A stretch of 8,290 bases of DNA from an uncultured bacterium (lineage in GTDB: Bacteria; Cyanobacteriota; Vampirovibrionia; Gastranaerophilales; Gastranaerophilaceae). A model generated the notes under the pieces. That model did no database searches, had not been told where the DNA came from, and saw nothing but the letters and a program-made list of their open reading frames with translations. Numbering within the stretch: the stretch's first letter is position 1; each line of letters begins with the position of its first letter. The position numbers were made by a program, and so were the translations under genes. Shown here piece after piece: positions 5,296 through 8,290 of the stretch. The stretch spans positions 1-8,290 of the forward strand of contig CANAXK010000070.1 in NCBI GenBank assembly GCA_947365485.1, written 5' to 3'.

Positions 5296-7273
5296 AACTA
5301 ATGCGCTTAATTTTTAGTCTCCCCTCTTCAACAAGCTCGTCAATCATCTCGCCGACAGCCTTCTGGGTCATTCCCTTAAGCGCAGCAAGGTATTTTGAGT
5401 TTGCAATCTTAATGTTGTACTCGCTGTCCTTGATTTGCCTGCTCCCTGTCAGGATTTTTGCAAACCCGCCCTTGCCATAAAGCCCGCTAAATTCTGCTAC
5501 ACAGCCTAAAATGATTTCACGCGCATTACCTTCTATGCGCTCAACTTCGTCCTCAATAATGGGCTTTGCCTCAACTTCTCCTACCTCTTTGAGGTTTTCG
5601 TAAAACTCGGCCACATGCTCGTCGACCATAACTTTTTCCGGCTCAAATGCCTTGATAAACAATCCGCCCAGTGTCTTAACCCTGCTCATCGCAACGTAAG
5701 CCTGACCGCGCTCAAAGATTCTTGAACAGTCCACAACCAACCTGTCAAGCGTCATTCCCTGTGACTTGTGGATTGTTATTCCATAAGCAAGCTTAAGCGG
5801 ATACTGGATTCGCTCGGCTACAACCCTGTCGTTGTAATAGTATTCAAACCTGTGCTGCGGAATGGAGGCCGTTACTCCGTTGTCGAATTTTATGTTAATG
5901 CTTTTTTCGTTGAATCCCAGAATCGTGCCGCAGGCGCCGTTTATGAGCCCCTTGTTGAAATCCATATTTACAAGCAACATTACTTTTGCGCCGAGCTTGA
6001 GCGGAATGTCTTTTTCTGCACGGCAATTCTTGGAGAAGATTTCAAGAATGTAGTTTTCACTCTCCGTAAAATTCTCGCAAACCAGCTTTGTGCCCCTGTA
6101 AACAGCGTCATCTGCCGTGAAAATCCGGATAGGCTCTTCAATCAGGTTGAATTTTGCGCTGTTGTAGCGGTTTGCCTCCTCGTTGGTCGAGAAAATGTGC
6201 AGCATATCCGTCTGATAAGTGTCACTGTCTACGCACCTGCTGTTCAAAAGCTTGATGTCGTCAGAGTTCAGGCAATTTGTTCTCATGTGTGCAAGCGCTT
6301 TGATAAAGTATTCTTCACTCTGGCGGTAATTCTTTTTGAGAACCACATTTTTGAGGTTCAAATCCTCCCACACAGGCGAGTCAAAACAGAATCTTCTGAT
6401 TGCGTCCGGCTCCTTTTCTACAGGCGGGAGCTGGAAAAAATCACCAATAAATAAAACTTGTATTCCGCCAAAAGGCTCCGGAGATTCTTTTATTTGTTTA
6501 AGGACTTCGCTAACGTATTCAAACGCCTCATAATTCAGCATGGAAATCTCGTCAACAGCAAGAATTTTGCAGTTCTTAATCTGCCTTAGCTGGGTTGCAC
6601 GGCTTCTGATTTTTTCAACCGTTTTGCTAATCGGATTCTTGCAAAGCCCGACTCCTGCCCAGGAATGAAGTGTCTGACCTTTGACATTCACGGCAGCAAG
6701 CCCTGTGGTGCTTGTTATCGTGAGCTTTTTCTTGAACTTTTCTTTGAGCTTTCCTAAAATATAACTCTTGCCTGTACCTGCAAAACCTGTGAGGAAAACA
6801 TTTTCGCCGTTTTCAAGAAGGGTTAGAATTTTTGTGTAAGTTGAATCCTCTTCCTCTTTGGGCTTGGAAGATTTTATGGCTGGCTTAACCACTTCAAACT
6901 CGTCAGCATAGGCAATTTCGCGCTCAAAATCAATCTGGTCGAAATTCAGGATTTTGTAAAGACAAACTTCCTGCTTCGCGTTAATCCTTGTGAAACTTAT
7001 AGGCTTTTCACCTGCATTAAGCTCGTGCCTGAGCTTGTTTTCAGTAATCCATTGGGATGATTTGAAGTTGCAAATCCGCTTGTAACACTCCAGAATGCAC
7101 TGTGTAATTGCCTGAAATTTGCGGTCATCCTGATTTGTATGAACAACTGTAATTTTGTCTGCCAATTTTTCGCAAAAATCTGTAAGCTCGTCATAGTTTA
7201 TGTTTTCGGATGTCAGTATTTTAAGTGTTTCAGCCGGATTTGAAAAATCAGGGCTTGTTAATATCGTTTCCAT
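5267..7273 (-). CDS. Pif1-family SF1B DNA helicase with RecQ-C-terminal-like winged helix
   Basis: Pif1 enzymes are 5'-to-3' DNA helicases that clear G-quadruplexes, R-loops and protein blocks ahead of forks. The product is 668 residues with four regions. The first, 1-140, is a domain I do not recognise, ending in an acidic/basic low-complexity stretch (KSSKPKEEEDS). The second is the helicase core: Walker A GFAGTGKS (163-170), TSTTGLAA (187-194), Walker B AVDEISM (239-245) and the Pif1 motif VLFIGDFFQLPPV (273-285). The core continues with KKNYRQ (313-318), AYGITIHKSQGMTLD (496-510) and AYVAMSRVKTLGGLFI (525-540). The third is an acidic Glu-rich linker (about 555-582). The fourth, about 583-668, has CVAEFSGLYGKGGFAKILTG, a Lys/Asn-rich turn and a helix before GRLKIKRISFGRPVLCIV, resembling the RecQ RQC winged helix. 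No Shine-Dalgarno precedes the ATG; TATAAT lies 10 bases upstream. The helicase family is confident, the winged-helix call moderate, and the role next to priA inferred. Confidence 0.92.
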   Translation of the reverse strand: METILTSPDFSNPAETLKILTSENINYDELTDFCEKLADKITVVHTNQDDRKFQAITQCILECYKRICNFKSSQWITENKLRHELNAGEKPISFTRINAKQEVCLYKILNFDQIDFEREIAYADEFEVVKPAIKSSKPKEEEDSTYTKILTLLENGENVFLTGFAGTGKSYILGKLKEKFKKKLTITSTTGLAAVNVKGQTLHSWAGVGLCKNPISKTVEKIRSRATQLRQIKNCKILAVDEISMLNYEAFEYVSEVLKQIKESPEPFGGIQVLFIGDFFQLPPVEKEPDAIRRFCFDSPVWEDLNLKNVVLKKNYRQSEEYFIKALAHMRTNCLNSDDIKLLNSRCVDSDTYQTDMLHIFSTNEEANRYNSAKFNLIEEPIRIFTADDAVYRGTKLVCENFTESENYILEIFSKNCRAEKDIPLKLGAKVMLLVNMDFNKGLINGACGTILGFNEKSINIKFDNGVTASIPQHRFEYYYNDRVVAERIQYPLKLAYGITIHKSQGMTLDRLVVDCSRIFERGQAYVAMSRVKTLGGLFIKAFEPEKVMVDEHVAEFYENLKEVGEVEAKPIIEDEVERIEGNAREIILGCVAEFSGLYGKGGFAKILTGSRQIKDSEYNIKIANSKYLAALKGMTQKAVGEMIDELVEEGRLKIKRISFGRPVLCIV

Positions 7274-7283
7274 ATCCGGTTTA

Positions 7284-7292
7284 ATTATAGCA
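7284..7292 (-). promoter_or_regulatory. Putative extended -10 promoter of the Pif1-like gene, near-leaderless
   Basis: On the minus strand TGCTATAAT is a perfect extended -10 (TGnTATAAT). No good -35 is visible; TTCTAA at 17-bp spacing matches 3 of 6, which extended -10 promoters can tolerate. Ten bases, TAAACCGGAT, separate it from the ATG at 7273. Transcription would therefore start about 2-5 nt before the start codon, leaving no room for a ribosome binding site. Confidence 0.55.
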
Positions 7293-7296
7293 TAAA

Positions 7297-8289
7297 CTAT
7301 GAAAGTTTAGAAATTATCGCGTCTGTAAACTCGCTGCACTTTGCGTTCCCGCCTAAGTCCGCGGTTTTGATTCCTGATTTAAGCGTGTCAAAAAGTGCGG
7401 TTTTTATGCGTTGTGCTGCCTCAACCTCTCCTATATAATTAAGCATTTCGATTGCGGACATAAGCATTGCTGTAGGATTCGCCTTATCCTGTCCTGCAAT
7501 ATCCGGTGCAGAGCCGTGTACAGGCTCAAATACAGCATAATCTTTGCCAATGTTCGCGCCTTGAGCAATTCCGAGCCCGCCAATGAGTCCTGCACAAAGG
7601 TCGGAGACTATATCGCCGTACAGGTTTGGAAGCAGAAGCACGTCAAACTGGTTAGGGTTCTGGACAAGCTGCATGCAGCAGTTATCAACAAGAATCTCTC
7701 TGAATTTTATTTGCGGATAAAGTTCGGAGATTTTGCGTGCGCTCTCTAAAAACAATCCGTCAGAAAGCTTGCAGATATTGGCTTTTGTAACCACGCAGAC
7801 TTCTTTTCTGTTGTTTTTTACAGCATAATCAAAGGCAAAGCTTGCAATGCGCTCTGAAGCGCCTCTGGTGATGATTTTAATGCTTTCAGCCGTGTTTTCG
7901 TCAACCTGCCGTTCGATTCCGGCGTACAAATCTTCGGTGTTTTCTCTTACAACAACTATATCAACATTGTCGTATCTTGTTTTTACGCCCGGAAGGTTGT
8001 AGCAGGGGCGCAGGTTGGAATACAAATCAAGTTCTTTTCTAAGCTGAACATTAACGGAGCGGAACCCTTTGCCTATCGGGGTTGTAACCGGTGATTTTAG
8101 CGCAATTTTGTTTCTTTTTACAGATTCGATTACGCGAGCCGGAAGCGGCACGCCTTCTTTTTCGATTACGTCAGCCCCTGCTGTTTGTATGTCCCAGTTG
8201 ATTTCGACTTCGGCTGCTTTAATGATTTTTAGCACAGCGTCGCTGATTTCCGGCCCGATTCCGTCGCCTTTGATTAGTGTTATATCCAT
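7297..8289 (-). CDS. icd: NAD-dependent isocitrate dehydrogenase (isocitrate/isopropylmalate dehydrogenase family)
   Basis: The enzyme oxidatively decarboxylates isocitrate to 2-oxoglutarate, the carbon skeleton for glutamate synthesis. The protein is 330 residues, the short NAD-type length rather than the 416 of E. coli Icd. It starts MDITLIKGDGIGPEI, the normal dinucleotide-binding N-terminus, so the ATG one base inside the right edge is probably the true start, with promoter and Shine-Dalgarno outside the window. Substrate motif RSVNVQLRKELDLYSNLRP (77-95) has the isocitrate Ser78 and Arg84/Arg94; RENTEDLYAG (115-124) carries catalytic Tyr122, and VVTKAN (167-171) catalytic Lys169. Metal aspartates lie in LVDNC (Asp202) and YGDIVSD (226, 230). 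HGSAPDIAG (258-266) has Asp263-Ile264 where NADP enzymes have Lys-Tyr, indicating NAD+. Ser plus NVxLRKxLDLY argues against isopropylmalate dehydrogenase; homoisocitrate dehydrogenase is a less likely alternative. It ends in TAG, 23 bp before the helicase gene. Confidence 0.9.
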   Translation of the reverse strand: MDITLIKGDGIGPEISDAVLKIIKAAEVEINWDIQTAGADVIEKEGVPLPARVIESVKRNKIALKSPVTTPIGKGFRSVNVQLRKELDLYSNLRPCYNLPGVKTRYDNVDIVVVRENTEDLYAGIERQVDENTAESIKIITRGASERIASFAFDYAVKNNRKEVCVVTKANICKLSDGLFLESARKISELYPQIKFREILVDNCCMQLVQNPNQFDVLLLPNLYGDIVSDLCAGLIGGLGIAQGANIGKDYAVFEPVHGSAPDIAGQDKANPTAMLMSAIEMLNYIGEVEAAQRIKTALFDTLKSGIKTADLGGNAKCSEFTDAIISKLS

Positions 8290-8290
8290 T

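Noticed and set aside
5768..6454. 228-codon + strand reading frame opposite the helicase core
   Set aside because: It lies antisense to conserved Pif1 motifs, has no ribosome binding site and no recognisable domain; it is a shadow reading.
7293..7309. Inverted repeat TAAACT-ATGAA-AGTTTA at the idh stop, as terminator or operator
   Set aside because: Only six AT-rich base pairs with no U-tract after them; this could easily be chance next to the -10 element.

Overview
The window reads as an ordinary chromosomal stretch of a low-to-mid-GC bacterium. It is densely packed with housekeeping genes and has no mobile element, CRISPR array or RNA gene that I can see. The gene set is a YbiT-like ABC-F ATPase, ATP-type PEP carboxykinase, PriA, a Pif1-family helicase and an NAD-type isocitrate dehydrogenase. 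This would fit an anaerobic gut-type bacterium, possibly a non-photosynthetic cyanobacterial relative (Gastranaerophilales/Melainabacteria), but that is a low-confidence impression from protein flavour and not a demonstrated placement.

Layout. On the + strand, the 3' four-fifths of an ABC-F gene (1-1319, cut by the left edge) is followed by pckA (1404-3002), which has its own promoter and a strong Shine-Dalgarno. A hairpin with U-tracts on both strands (3015-3049) separates pckA from three minus-strand genes that converge on it. These are transcribed right to left: isocitrate dehydrogenase (8289-7297, start codon one base inside the right edge), a Pif1-like helicase (7273-5267) and priA (5258-3054). 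The gaps between them are 23 and 8 bases. No gene-free stretch exceeds 300 bases.

What stands out. (1) priA is interrupted by a single in-frame TAG at 4074-4076. Reading through it in the same frame gives a normal 734-codon PriA with all motifs intact on both sides. TAG ends three other genes here, so it is a true stop in this genome. (2) About 160 bp upstream in the same gene lies a perfect 36-bp, zero-spacer, very GC-rich palindrome. It is exactly 12 codons long, in frame, and encodes conserved helicase residues. (3) Both the Pif1-like gene and priA have a perfect TATAAT placed 10 and 7 bases before ATG and no Shine-Dalgarno, which predicts leaderless or near-leaderless mRNAs. pckA instead has a classical leader. 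(4) The second ATPase domain of the ABC-F protein has lost its Walker A loop and switch histidine. (5) The Pif1-like helicase carries a C-terminal domain resembling the RecQ C-terminal winged helix.

Functionally, pckA and isocitrate dehydrogenase are central carbon metabolism. The helicase pair is genome maintenance: PriA restarts stalled forks and Pif1-type enzymes unwind obstacles to forks. The ABC-F protein is a ribosome-associated translation factor type. I see no new multi-gene defence or mobile system. The priA anomalies and the leaderless-type starts are the parts worth following.
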